Assembly: GCA_964436935.1 (NCBI GenBank)
Contig: CAYTES010000043.1
Coordinates: 1 to 12,772 of the forward strand
DNA from: CAYTES01 sp964436935
GTDB lineage: Bacteria; Patescibacteriota; Gracilibacteria; UBA1369; UBA12473
Reading direction: 5' to 3'
Length of the DNA: 12,772 bases
Under the pieces are notes generated by a model that saw only the letters and a program-made list of their open reading frames with translations, ran no database searches and had not been told where the DNA came from. Numbering within the stretch: position 1 is the stretch's first letter; the number at the start of each line of letters is the position of its first letter. Both the position numbers and the translations under genes were made by a program. Below are positions 7,614-12,772 of this stretch, piece by piece.

Positions 7614-7722
7614 ATACAAAGATTAAAAAAAAATAAGGAACGCAACTACAATCACTTTATCAGGCTTTTATTACACAAAAAACAGAAAAAATCGACCACT
7701 TTCAAAGGCAGCATTGCAACAG

Positions 7723-7752
7723 TTGGATTTTATTTAAAGGTTCACCTATGAT
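7723..7752 (+). promoter_or_regulatory. Candidate promoter for the 55-residue peptide gene
   Basis: TTGGAT (7723-7728), 18-base spacer, TATGAT (7747-7752). Transcription would start near 7759, leaving a leader of about 26 nt to the ATG at 7785, with no Shine-Dalgarno sequence. The -10 is good and the -35 moderate. The same -10 variant, TATGAT, is predicted at mnmA. Confidence 0.45.
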
Positions 7753-7784
7753 AAATTCGGTTTAAATTCTCTAATTTTTCTACG

Positions 7785-7952
7785 ATGAAAAAATTACTTC
7801 TTTCTCTCGCTCTTTTAGCCGCTTTCGCGGCGGTTCCCGGTACCACTCAAGCCTACTGGACAGGTCAATGGCCTTGCGTGAACCACCACTGGTTGCTGCA
7901 ATTCCAAATCAACCACGATCTGCCTTCACTGTGCACCAGCGGGCAGAATTAG
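7785..7952 (+). CDS. Small secreted peptide, 55 residues
   Basis: A short gene from ATG at 7785 to TAG at 7950-7952. Residues 1-23 form a textbook Sec signal peptide: MKK, a Leu/Ala-rich core (LLLSLALLAAFAAV), and a signal peptidase site after TTQA. The predicted mature peptide of 32 residues starts YWTGQWPCVNHHW and ends LCTSGQN. It carries two Cys about 19 residues apart that could form a disulfide, three His and three Trp. I recognise no family. The signal peptide quality and the upstream promoter support a real gene despite its size. It faces the end of the hydrolase gene, with 20 bases between the stops. It could also be the truncated head of a longer exported protein; nothing in frame continues after the stop. 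Confidence 0.6.
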   Translation: MKKLLLSLALLAAFAAVPGTTQAYWTGQWPCVNHHWLLQFQINHDLPSLCTSGQN

Positions 7953-7972
7953 AAAATAGAGGCACCTCAGAA

Positions 7973-8913
7973 TCACTCCAGAATCGAATCCACGTAGACA
8001 GAACGATTGGCATCTTTATCAAAAATGTCGTCCCTGTCCCATTGGTCGGAGGATAAAACGGGAGCGACCACCGTATCCCAAAAATCATCAAAATTGGTTT
8101 TCTCCAGACTGTGCCCTTCCGCGGGATATTCAAAAAAGGTATGGGGAATTCCCTTCGTTTCCAAATAGTCATTGGCTTGCGGCGCTTGAGTCTTGACTCG
8201 ATCCGCTTCATTTTCACCCCCCATCGAAAGATAAACATTCAAATCGGTTGGAACACTTTTTCCCAATAATCCGGGATAAGCCACTTCCTTGATCACAAAC
8301 TCGTCTTCAAAAAGAGGCACCACATCTTCATAAAAATTCCCCTTAAAATCTCCGACTCCGGCAAACAGTTCGGGGCTTGCGAGCCCTCCACACAGCGCGA
8401 CCAATCCTCCACCCGAAAATCCCGTTGAAAACACAATATTCGGATTCACCACTCCGTATTTAATGAGCGTGGTGAGAATGTTATACGCCCCCAACGTGCT
8501 TTCATAAATTGCGGTCGCGGTATCCCGGTTTTCCCAATCCAGCCCCCACAGGTTTTGGACACTGAGTACCATGAAATGATCCTGCTGAGCCCAGGACTTG
8601 AGAGAATCGATGGATTGATAGGCATAAAAATCACTGGTCGTTCCGTGATAATACACGATCAAGGGAATCGGCTGTGACACGTCCAACCCCTCGGGAATAT
8701 GCAACAAACTTTCAACGCCCTCAGGGCTATACTGCCCCTTGAAATTCGACGTGAGAATGTAGTCGCCCGGGGTGACATCAAGAATACTTTCGTCCAGCAC
8801 AAGATCCTCTTCCATATAGGGATTCGTAAAATCATCTTCCTGCGCGAAACTAATAGGAATGGAAAAGAATTCAACATTAAAACCAGAGAGCAGCAGAGAG
8901 CGAATCGTTTCAT
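7973..8913 (-). CDS. Secreted alpha/beta hydrolase (esterase/PHB depolymerase-like), signal peptide out of frame
   Basis: The main frame runs from ATG 8815 to TGA 7973 (280 residues) and encodes an alpha/beta hydrolase of the feruloyl esterase/PHB depolymerase type. It shows VYYHGTT (oxyanion hole, 54-60), nucleophile elbow GFSGG with Ser134, and His235 in PAEGHS. The acid is probably within GGENEAD (199-205). The substrate is unknown. This frame lacks an export signal, but an ATG at 8913 in the next frame encodes MKRFALCCSLVLMLNSF, an obvious signal peptide. Adding one T to the four-T run (bases 8866-8863) joins them as NSFSIPISFAQ before EDDFTNPYMEE, with a cleavage site after SFA. The gene is therefore broken by a one-base deletion or affected by a sequence error. 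No Shine-Dalgarno sequence precedes 8913. Confidence 0.85.
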
Positions 8914-8959
8914 GGGGAGGGTTTAAGAGGTTACAAGCAAGAGGATATCATGAATGATG

Positions 8960-9406
8960 TCAAAAATCTCCGGGCGCGCACTGCAAACAAACCAATCCGA
9001 TACTGCGCCACATGTCAACCACTTGTTTGCGATCGTCAATCACAAAAAGTACCTCGTATTTCCCCTTCACGTCTCTCTCGTACAACTCTTTTTTAACAAT
9101 ATCGTCTTTACGAAAATCGCCTCGAGCCCGCATGATCAGCCGATCGTATTTGATTTGATTCACCTGCAACCATTGCTTTGTCTCTTCTTCATACTCCCCC
9201 GGCCTTCCACTCATCAAAATCACCTCAACGGGAAGATGCTGCGTGATGAACGCACACCAGGCTTGGGGCTTATCCTCACCCATGGCCGCAAAAAATGCCG
9301 CCCAGTCTTTTGTTTGAGATTGAAGATGATGAAGCCGATGGTCGACATTGGCCAACGTGCCGTCCAAATCCACAATAATGGCTTCTTTGAGTGACTTTTT
9401 TCTCAT
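8960..9406 (-). CDS. HAD phosphatase, T4 polynucleotide kinase 3'-phosphatase type
   Basis: A 148-residue protein matching in size and motif order the C-terminal phosphatase domain of T4 Pnkp, which removes 3'-phosphate or 2',3'-cyclic phosphate from nucleic acid ends. Motif I is VDLDGTLA with nucleophile Asp13 and Asp15, followed by DHRLHHL. Motif II is MSGRP (Ser66). RARGDFRKDDIVKKELY carries the family Asp/Arg/Lys residues (Lys105 or Lys106 as motif III). Motif IV is IDDR (Asp124-Asp125), then VVDMWRSIGLVCLQ. No kinase domain or P-loop is attached, so only the phosphatase half is present; nucleotide or small-molecule phosphatase activity is also possible. The ATG at 9406 has no Shine-Dalgarno sequence. 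It is followed by the hydrolase gene on the same strand, 46 bases away. Confidence 0.88.
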   Translation of the reverse strand: MRKKSLKEAIIVDLDGTLANVDHRLHHLQSQTKDWAAFFAAMGEDKPQAWCAFITQHLPVEVILMSGRPGEYEEETKQWLQVNQIKYDRLIMRARGDFRKDDIVKKELYERDVKGKYEVLFVIDDRKQVVDMWRSIGLVCLQCAPGDF

Positions 9407-9419
9407 GCTTAACGAGGGT

Positions 9420-9440
9420 GGAGTATAAGTAAAATACTCC
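9420..9440. promoter_or_regulatory. Inverted repeat upstream of the phosphatase gene
   Basis: GGAGTAT (9420-9426), 7-base spacer, ATACTCC (9434-9440): a perfect 7-bp inverted repeat 14 bases upstream of the ATG at 9406. On the minus strand one arm contains TATACT, a plausible -10 box, so the palindrome could be an operator over the promoter. No uridine tract follows in either direction that would make it a clear terminator. Confidence 0.35.
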
Positions 9441-9445
9441 TAATT

Positions 9446-9574
9446 TTACATGATGAAAAGTGTTGCCAAGGAGCCACCGTGGACGTCAAAGGAAGCACTG
9501 CCGGTGTTTCCAGCTTTGTCAGAAATAGGCCCGCCTATTATGCACTCCTTCAGCACCCTATCAACATTTAGCAT
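9446..9574 (-). pseudogene. Possible relic of a bacterial Ig-like repeat protein
   Basis: The minus strand between 9574 and the TAA at 9446 reads as a 42-codon frame containing ISDKAGNTGSASFDV, which has the cadence of bacterial Ig-like repeats (typically SDxAGNxxxAxFxV before the next domain). The continuation HGGSLATLFIM is not repeat-like, and the upstream part (MLNVDRVLKECIIGG) is not either. I read it as a fragment left from a large surface protein, not a functional gene. The plus-strand frame over the same bases shows nothing family-like. Confidence 0.35.
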
Positions 9575-9585
9575 AAATAATTGCA

Positions 9586-9615
9586 TTGACAAAATAGTTT
9601 TATTTATTATATAGT
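9586..9615 (+). promoter_or_regulatory. Sigma70-type promoter for the two-gene unknown module
   Basis: A consensus -35 TTGACA (9586-9591) is followed by TATATA (9608-9613, spacer 16) or the overlapping TATAGT (9610-9615, spacer 18). Transcription would begin near 9621, with a leader of about 25 nt made almost entirely of T and C and no Shine-Dalgarno sequence before the ATG at 9646. Confidence 0.6.
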
Positions 9616-9645
9616 AATTTTCTTTTATTTCTTTTTACTTTTTAT

Positions 9646-10482
9646 ATGGCAAAAAAAAGATCTGTTCTGGATAAAACCATCGAACATGAATTGGTGCAAA
9701 CCACTCTGAATGAAGCCGTTGGGAATTGGACTCACAAACAGTTTCAAGTACCGCATCGTGCAGTAAAAGACGCGCTGGTTCATTACGCGAGAGAGGTTGG
9801 CCGACGCGCATTAAAACACGGAGAAATTGTTCCAACGAATGAATCTGGATGGGCAGGAAACCTTGGCGATAGGCAATATCTTGCTCTAAAAAACCAAGAA
9901 AGATTGGAGGAATTGGTTTCTACTGCCATCAAAGAAATTAGAATAAAATTTCCAAAAGTTTTAGGGCGAACTGCGGACTGGGTGATGGAATACAGCTTAT
10001 ATAAAGTTGCTCAAACGACCTCTATGACAGCGCAAATGATTTTGAGTGGTCTGGATCCCAATCTTTTAAGAATAACCCGAGAGGAAGCGAATGCAGGACT
10101 TTTAAAAACCGCACAAATATTACAAGAAAGAGGCACGCCCGTAGAGATAATAGGACTTGGAGAAACAGCCGAACGACAACAAGCTAAGGAAAAAGCACGG
10201 GAAACCGTTCAATCGGAAAACAACCGTGAGCAACAGAATAAAAAAGGATTTTTATCGGAACTTCAGGAGGATATGGACTATGCGACCCTTGAAACACTCG
10301 CTTCAAAATGGGGATTTAAAATCGAGCAGATCTTCCGAGGAGCCGACTTTGTACGAACCGCCGTTGCGGCAAAATATGAAATTTGGTTTAAAAGTCTTCA
10401 TTCTCAAAGCAAATATGGACTGGGAGAAAGCCCGGAGGAAGCCACACAATCGGCAATTCAAAGACTCAAGGCCTATCTTTAA
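9646..10482 (+). CDS. Unrecognised two-domain protein, first gene of module
   Basis: A 278-residue soluble protein with no signal peptide or membrane span. Residues 1-170 appear helical, with basic and acidic residues alternating (KKRSVLDKTIEHELVQ at the start). A hydrophilic Gln/Glu/Lys/Arg linker lies at about 178-205. A compact C-terminal region (about 210-278) starts LETLASKWGFKIEQIF, includes a predicted strand YEIWFKSLHS, and ends in a helix GESPEEATQSAIQRLKAYL. I know no family with this plan. A KWGF segment could suggest a small nucleic-acid-binding or adaptor fold, but that is weak inference. The next gene begins 43 bases downstream on the same strand with no promoter between them, so they probably form an operon. 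No Shine-Dalgarno sequence. Confidence 0.8.
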   Translation: MAKKRSVLDKTIEHELVQTTLNEAVGNWTHKQFQVPHRAVKDALVHYAREVGRRALKHGEIVPTNESGWAGNLGDRQYLALKNQERLEELVSTAIKEIRIKFPKVLGRTADWVMEYSLYKVAQTTSMTAQMILSGLDPNLLRITREEANAGLLKTAQILQERGTPVEIIGLGETAERQQAKEKARETVQSENNREQQNKKGFLSELQEDMDYATLETLASKWGFKIEQIFRGADFVRTAVAAKYEIWFKSLHSQSKYGLGESPEEATQSAIQRLKAYL

Positions 10483-10525
10483 AGGACATTTCGGAAAAAT
10501 GTGCGTTCGAAATTAAACGAATTTT

Positions 10526-11521
10526 ATGGATGATCCATCAGTCGTATCACTTGATCGCATTGAGACGGTTGAACCGCTTGAACACGGTCAAAATGGAGCC
10601 CTTTATCCGGAATCAGGAATCGCTCTGGTTTGTCATGAAGGACGGTTCTATCTCATCCAACTCAATCATGACGAGTCGAAAGCTCCATTTCATGAACTGA
10701 CAACCGGGGAACTGCGGCGGCTACACCTGTACAATTTGCATTTGGACAAGAGTCGTCGGGTTTTAACGCCTCAGGAGATCGAAGGGCCACCATTTACCCG
10801 TTTGATTGAACAGCTGAAAATAGAAAAAGAATTGGCTTCCTGTGAATACATGCTTGATATTTTTCTCGACCCGCTTGAAAGAGACAATACCGAGCTTCGT
10901 TTTCTGGCTGCGGAAACACTGGAAGGCCTCTTGGAGGCTATTGCAAAGGCAAAAGAAATGCTTCGAGAAAAATTACGCCGATTTATTCCGCCGGAAGGTT
11001 ACACCCTAAGACCGGATGAGCTATTTGCGGCGTCGAGCCTGATGAATACGCCTTTTCGAGAAAAATTCCCCCGACTGTGTGCACTTTTAGAAAATGTGCA
11101 GGATAAATGGATGGAAAACAGTGAACGTTACGCGGATAAACGACTCACGAGACAAGGCATTCAAGAACATCATGATGAAACCGCCCTCATCGCTTCAGAA
11201 AATTTATTACGGAGAGCAAAAGAAACGGTAGAAACACTCCGGCAAGCACTGGCGGATTTAAGTCATGGAGGTAACCCGGAATCCTGGATGATGACGTGGG
11301 GCCCAGGAAGGCAACTTTCCGATGCCAAAGGACAGTTGCAAGTACTCCCCCCTCGATTACCAAAAGACAAAGAACGCTTTGAAGATACCGAAGTGAGAGT
11401 GCCCGGATTGATGGCTCGATGGGAAGAATCAGCGGCTTTTTTAAAAGAGGCGGAAGCACTGCTGCCTCAAGTGGAAAAGCTTTTGGGAACAGAAATCAAA
11501 GCCACCCGCTTTATCGTTTGA
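10526..11521 (+). CDS. Unrecognised helical protein, second gene of module
   Basis: A 331-residue soluble protein of unknown family. Residues 1-70 look like a small alpha/beta domain (hydrophobic strands around GIALVCHEGRFYLIQL). From about 80 to 250 the sequence is Leu/Glu/Arg/Lys-rich and strongly helical, probably coiled or helix-bundle (LEGLLEAIAKAKEMLREKLR; then LRRAKETVETLRQALADL). A less regular part contains ESWMMTWGPGRQLSDAKG, and a final helix (AFLKEAEALLPQVEKLL) precedes the tail TRFIV. No catalytic motif, P-loop, signal peptide or membrane span is seen. It follows the 9646 gene at 43 bases without its own promoter or Shine-Dalgarno sequence, so the products may act together. A large GC-rich inverted repeat follows its stop. 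Confidence 0.8.
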   Translation: MDDPSVVSLDRIETVEPLEHGQNGALYPESGIALVCHEGRFYLIQLNHDESKAPFHELTTGELRRLHLYNLHLDKSRRVLTPQEIEGPPFTRLIEQLKIEKELASCEYMLDIFLDPLERDNTELRFLAAETLEGLLEAIAKAKEMLREKLRRFIPPEGYTLRPDELFAASSLMNTPFREKFPRLCALLENVQDKWMENSERYADKRLTRQGIQEHHDETALIASENLLRRAKETVETLRQALADLSHGGNPESWMMTWGPGRQLSDAKGQLQVLPPRLPKDKERFEDTEVRVPGLMARWEESAAFLKEAEALLPQVEKLLGTEIKATRFIV

Positions 11522-11535
11522 TTAAAATACGGGCA

Positions 11536-11599
11536 TGGTGGTTGAGGGGCGTTGGATTTCCGCCCCTCATAAAGGATCTTTTTCACGATCCACCCACCA
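11536..11599. terminator. Nested inverted repeats between convergent genes
   Basis: An outer stem TGGTGG (11536-11541) with CCACCA (11594-11599) encloses two hairpins: a perfect 8-bp GAGGGGCG/CGCCCCTC (11544-11551 with 11561-11568, 9-base loop) and GGATC/GATCC (11574-11578 with 11587-11591). The whole could fold as a three-way junction on either strand. The place, between the stops of the unknown module and the channel gene, suits a bidirectional terminator. A T tract (11579-11583) occurs only after the second stem's first arm, so it is not a canonical intrinsic terminator. Confidence 0.45.
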
Positions 11600-11634
11600 C
11601 TCCGATCGGTTACACTGTTGAACGGCGAGCTTTT

Positions 11635-12345
11635 TCAATGCTTCGCACCGTTGATCTTCTCAGCGGCCCGAGTAAACGCCAGACCGAGAATTCCGATGGA
11701 TCCGGCCATCGTGCCGACACCGACCGCGACGGTAACGTAGAATATACCACACCCGAAACCGCTTTTCGGGATCTGATCGCCGTAGCCAATGGTGCTCAAG
11801 GTGACGACGATGTACCTCATCGCCTCCCATAGGTTGGAAAACTGATCAGGGTTTCCATCACGCTCCGCGACGAAGACGCAAGCGGAAAGCGCGATGAGGA
11901 GGATCAGGTTGATCCTGGCCGCTAGAAAAAGCGTCCAGCGCAGAGCGACGAGCTCATGTACGAAATGTCGCAGCCCTTCATCGTAGCGATATAACTTAGC
12001 AAGACGAATAAACCGCGCCAAGCGAATGAGCTCCAGGGTACGGGGGGTAAGCCCGGGCCAAAAACCAATCCAAAAGGGAACAACTGAGAGCAGGTCAATA
12101 ATACCAAGAGGAGACATGAGATATCTCCTCTTGGCAGGCGCGTGAAGGATGCGCCAGACATACTCGACGGTGAAGAAGAGGGCCGTGGCCCTCTCCAACC
12201 ACAGGAAGCCCCTCCAGCCTTCAAGGCTGTTGCGACTACCTGTCGCGAGTTCCACGATGTAGAGAGTGATGTTGATAAGGAGGAGATAAGGGATGAAATG
12301 ATCGATCCCCCTAACCGCCCTAGGACTAAACTGCATAGACTCCAT
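11635..12345 (-). CDS. Voltage-gated potassium channel, six-TM
   Basis: A 236-residue ion channel subunit that would tetramerise in the membrane. S1 is at about 17-36, S2 at 48-68 with the acidic FTVEYVWRIL motif, S3 at 80-97 with GIIDLLSVVPF, and S4 at 101-121. S4 carries a voltage-sensor array with a positive residue every third position (Arg108, Arg111, Arg114, Lys117, Arg120). S5 is at about 134-160. The pore helix and selectivity filter TLSTIGYGD end at residue 190, and S6 is at about 197-225. There is no C-terminal RCK or cyclic-nucleotide domain; the chain ends soon after S6. The gene is noticeably GC-richer than its neighbours and has a strong GGAGG Shine-Dalgarno sequence just before the ATG at 12345. 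Both features are unlike other genes here and suggest acquisition from another lineage. Confidence 0.95.
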   Translation of the reverse strand: MESMQFSPRAVRGIDHFIPYLLLINITLYIVELATGSRNSLEGWRGFLWLERATALFFTVEYVWRILHAPAKRRYLMSPLGIIDLLSVVPFWIGFWPGLTPRTLELIRLARFIRLAKLYRYDEGLRHFVHELVALRWTLFLAARINLILLIALSACVFVAERDGNPDQFSNLWEAMRYIVVTLSTIGYGDQIPKSGFGCGIFYVTVAVGVGTMAGSIGILGLAFTRAAEKINGAKH

Positions 12346-12533
12346 GACTCCTCCGATCCGTTAGAATGTGGGTGAAATGTGAAGGATCCGCTGCGTCGAT
12401 CCACAACCCGTTAAAAGGTATGGATTCGAACCAATTTGACTTCCGGATCGCCGGAACGAGTCGGTTGCCCAACTGTCCCAACCTATCTGAAATTTATTTA
12501 ATTATTAGCTATTTATTATTTTTTGTCAATCTA
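12346..12533. other. Intergenic region upstream of the channel gene
   Basis: Together with 12534-12664 this forms a gene-free stretch of about 319 bases. On the minus strand it carries the channel Shine-Dalgarno sequence (GGAGGAG, about 12348-12354) and several GGATC words. It also holds a perfect GC-rich inverted repeat TTCCGG-ATCG-CCGGAA (12441-12456), flanked by GAC and GTC. Base composition switches from GC-rich to strongly A/T-rich at about 12485. No promoter for the channel could be assigned with confidence. Confidence 0.4.
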
Positions 12534-12561
12534 TTGACTATTTTTTGAATTATAATATAAT
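12534..12561 (+). promoter_or_regulatory. Strong sigma70-type promoter
   Basis: TTGACT (12534-12539), 16-base spacer, TATAAT (12556-12561), in an A/T-rich tract. Transcription would start near 12568, leaving a leader of about 97 nt before the ATG at 12665. This is the only long leader among the promoters predicted here. Confidence 0.75.
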
Positions 12562-12570
12562 AACCACAAC

Positions 12571-12645
12571 CTGAGTTGGCGAAATCCATCCTCTTCAAAA
12601 AGGATGCGATAAAGCCGCAAAGGGATTTGCTAGTAACGGCCCATT
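12571..12645 (+). ncRNA. Structured 5' leader, possible GEMM/c-di-GMP-I-like riboswitch
   Basis: The leader contains GGC (12578-12580), an A-rich bulge GAAAT, a 6-bp hairpin CATCCT/AGGATG (12587-12592 with 12601-12606), then CGATAAA and GCC (12614-12616) closing the stem. This order matches the most conserved half of the class I c-di-GMP riboswitch (GGCAAACC, stem, GACGCAAAGCC), with about one extra base on each side of the internal loop. A competing 9-bp pairing exists: GCGAAATCC (12579-12587) with GGGATTTGC (12622-12630). GCCG (12614-12617) can also pair with CGGC (12637-12640), which would give a pseudoknot. The second GEMM helix is short or missing. That this is a structured cis-regulatory RNA is likely; the class is uncertain. 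Confidence 0.45.
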
Positions 12646-12664
12646 GAAAAATCGGAGAAGGAAA

Positions 12665-12772
12665 ATGAAAACCAACAGACGAATGGCCCAGCTCGTGATC
12701 GCACTGGCGATCTTTAGCGGAACGCCACTGCCCACCGGCATCACCACCACACCCGAAACCGGGACCAGCCTC
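12665..12772 (+). CDS. Exported protein, N-terminus only
   Basis: Begins at the ATG at 12665 and runs off the window after 36 codons. The N-terminus MKTNRRMAQLVIALAIFSG is a Sec signal peptide, with a basic n-region and hydrophobic core, followed by a Thr/Pro-rich start of the mature protein (LPTGITTTPETGTSL). Such a linker is common in surface proteins. LPTG occurs at about residues 22-25, next to the signal peptide; it is far too early to be a C-terminal sorting signal. A good Shine-Dalgarno sequence (GGAGAAGG, 12654-12661) precedes the start. The structured leader and strong promoter indicate regulated expression. Function cannot be told from the part seen. Confidence 0.7.
   Translation, partial: MKTNRRMAQLVIALAIFSGTPLPTGITTTPETGTSL

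Noticed and set aside
8863..8866. Programmed -1 frameshifting at the T run in the hydrolase
   Set aside because: The local codons (TCT TTT CCA) do not form a standard X XXY YYZ slippery heptamer and no stimulatory structure is evident; mutation or read error is simpler.
8944..8961. GATATCATGAATGATGTC palindrome between the phosphatase and hydrolase genes
   Set aside because: One mismatch, two-base loop and partly inside the phosphatase stop region; no supporting context.
12411..12440. GGTTCGAATCC on the minus strand, like a tRNA T-arm
   Set aside because: The T-stem pairs only three bases, no acceptor stem partner exists, and the nearby hairpin TTCCGG/CCGGAA has a four-base loop, not an anticodon loop. 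Not a tRNA.
11746..12761. 16-base repeat ACCACACCCGAAACCG at 11746 and 12746 (first 12 bases also at 1-12)
   Set aside because: Short, within coding sequence in different frames and strands, with no further similarity on either side. Probably chance; it does not show circularity.

Overview
The window looks like chromosomal DNA from an uncultured bacterium. The layout is compact and about 45% GC by eye, with Ser/Thr/Pro-rich and coiled-coil unknown proteins, a sortase, a bifunctional Rel and a plant/chloroplast-like MnmA. This recalls Patescibacteria (CPR), perhaps the Peregrinibacteria side, but it is an inference without a marker gene. TGA works as an ordinary stop (mnmA, the phosphatase, the hydrolase), so the Gly-recoding of Gracilibacteria/Absconditabacteria is not in use. 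Almost every gene lacks a Shine-Dalgarno sequence; several follow a sigma70-type promoter with a leader of only about 20-30 nt.

Layout. 1-1277 (+): a 5'-truncated membrane protein, then a Thr/Ser/Pro-rich coiled-coil protein. 1311-4016 (-): a small unknown, a sortase with a long basic cytoplasmic N-terminus and its own promoter, and mnmA. 4191-6233 (+): rel, divergent from mnmA. 6249-7613 (-): a HisA-like barrel lacking both catalytic aspartates, then a lipoprotein, separated by a 158-bp imperfect palindrome resembling a MITE. 7785-7952 (+): a 55-residue secreted peptide. 7973-9406 (-): a secreted alpha/beta hydrolase whose signal peptide is out of frame by one base, and a stand-alone T4 Pnkp-type phosphatase. 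9446-9574 (-): possible relic of a bacterial Ig-like repeat. 9646-11521 (+): two unrecognised genes behind one promoter. 11635-12345 (-): a six-TM voltage-gated K+ channel, GC-richer and with a strong Shine-Dalgarno sequence, probably acquired. 12534-12772 (+): a strong promoter, a structured leader resembling a GEMM/c-di-GMP-I riboswitch, and the start of an exported protein.

MnmA (tRNA U34 thiolation) and Rel ((p)ppGpp turnover) are housekeeping functions around a divergent promoter region. The sortase, lipoprotein, small peptide, hydrolase and final exported protein concern the cell surface. The best leads are the catalytically altered HisA homologue, the palindromic element beside it, the structured leader near the right edge, and the two-gene unknown module. 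No defence system, CRISPR array, tRNA, rRNA or complete insertion sequence is visible.
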